From assembly GCF_007559435.1 (NCBI RefSeq), contig NZ_VMBP01000004.1, positions 399,205 to 463,204 on the forward strand: a stretch of DNA of 64,000 bases, given 5' to 3'. Origin of the DNA: Ancylobacter moscoviensis. Its GTDB lineage: Bacteria; Pseudomonadota; Alphaproteobacteria; Rhizobiales; Xanthobacteraceae. Below, one piece after another: positions 63,916 to 64,000 of this stretch (position 1 is its first letter; the number at the start of each line of letters is the position of its first letter). The position numbers were made by a program, and so were the translations under genes. The notes beneath the pieces were generated by a model. The model was given only the letters and a program-made list of their open reading frames with translations. It did not search any database and had not been told where the DNA came from.

Positions 63916-64000
63916 TCAACGAGCTAGGTCACGAACTCATAAAGCGGTAGCGGGTTTAGGCGTTGCGTGATTCAAGGCTCTGGGAGGAGCCTGATGAGCG
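63916..64000 (+). other. Probable left end of an insertion sequence (cut by window edge)
   Basis: After the palindrome the sequence becomes less G+C-rich (GGTCACGAACTCATAAAG...). It ends with a strong ribosome-binding site (GGGAGGAG) and an ATG at 63994 starting Met-Ser. The text resembles, from memory, the leader of IS5-type transposase genes in alphaproteobacteria. Only two codons are inside the window, so this is tentative. Confidence 0.3.

Overview
The window is about two-thirds G+C, densely coded and almost free of mobile genes. Gene content and order point to an alphaproteobacterium of the Hyphomicrobiales (Rhizobiales), possibly close to Xanthobacteraceae; the family is inferred from gene order only. 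Support comes from divK with a DUF3572 gene, dinB with an N-terminal Cys4 finger, an EipB/DUF1849 envelope protein, a DUF6455 protein, the pyrB-pyrC'-plsY-dprA-topA-rnr-DUF983-NUDIX-rpmG series, and palindromic intergenic repeats of rhizobial type.

Left part (1-9150): a minus-strand kdp potassium-uptake operon (27-residue micro-ORF, kdpF, kdpA, kdpB, kdpC, start of kdpD) lies behind a tandem KdpE-type operator, which abuts the terminator of a ferric-reductase-like flavocytochrome gene. A divergent MarR regulator/VOC protein pair shares a perfect palindrome. A secreted hypothetical protein and a small helix-turn-helix remnant follow.

Central accessory block (9254-28760): this looks like one functional unit for importing and breaking down a quaternary-ammonium (betaine-like) compound. 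It holds a Rieske oxygenase with its flavin/[2Fe-2S] reductase, a GlxA/GbdR-type regulator, two FAD oxidoreductases resembling the HcnB/HcnC or D-hydroxyproline dehydrogenase pair, and an MmgE/PrpD protein. It also has two complete osmoprotectant-type ABC importers. The second importer is in a seven-gene operon with two CocE/NonD-type hydrolases and a nitrilase-family amidase. I infer that an esterified or amidated betaine is imported, hydrolysed and then demethylated; the substrate is unknown.

Right part (28942-64000): mostly housekeeping genes. These include an alpha/beta hydrolase with a divergent LysR regulator, tRNA-Ser, a GST, gatB and gatCA (separated), a chorismate mutase, ruvX, pyrB with a degenerate dihydroorotase, plsY, dprA, topA, rnr, rpmG, divK, dinB, eipB, a RidA protein, a glycerophosphodiester phosphodiesterase and a HIT protein. 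Oddities are a protein with three Cys-framed repeats, absence of pleD beside divK, and a 120-bp AT-rich partly palindromic segment inserted in frame in a GNAT-superfamily gene at 62171-62290. The right edge looks like the start of an insertion sequence.

No CRISPR array, rRNA operon or replication origin was seen. No gene-free stretch exceeds about 280 bp.
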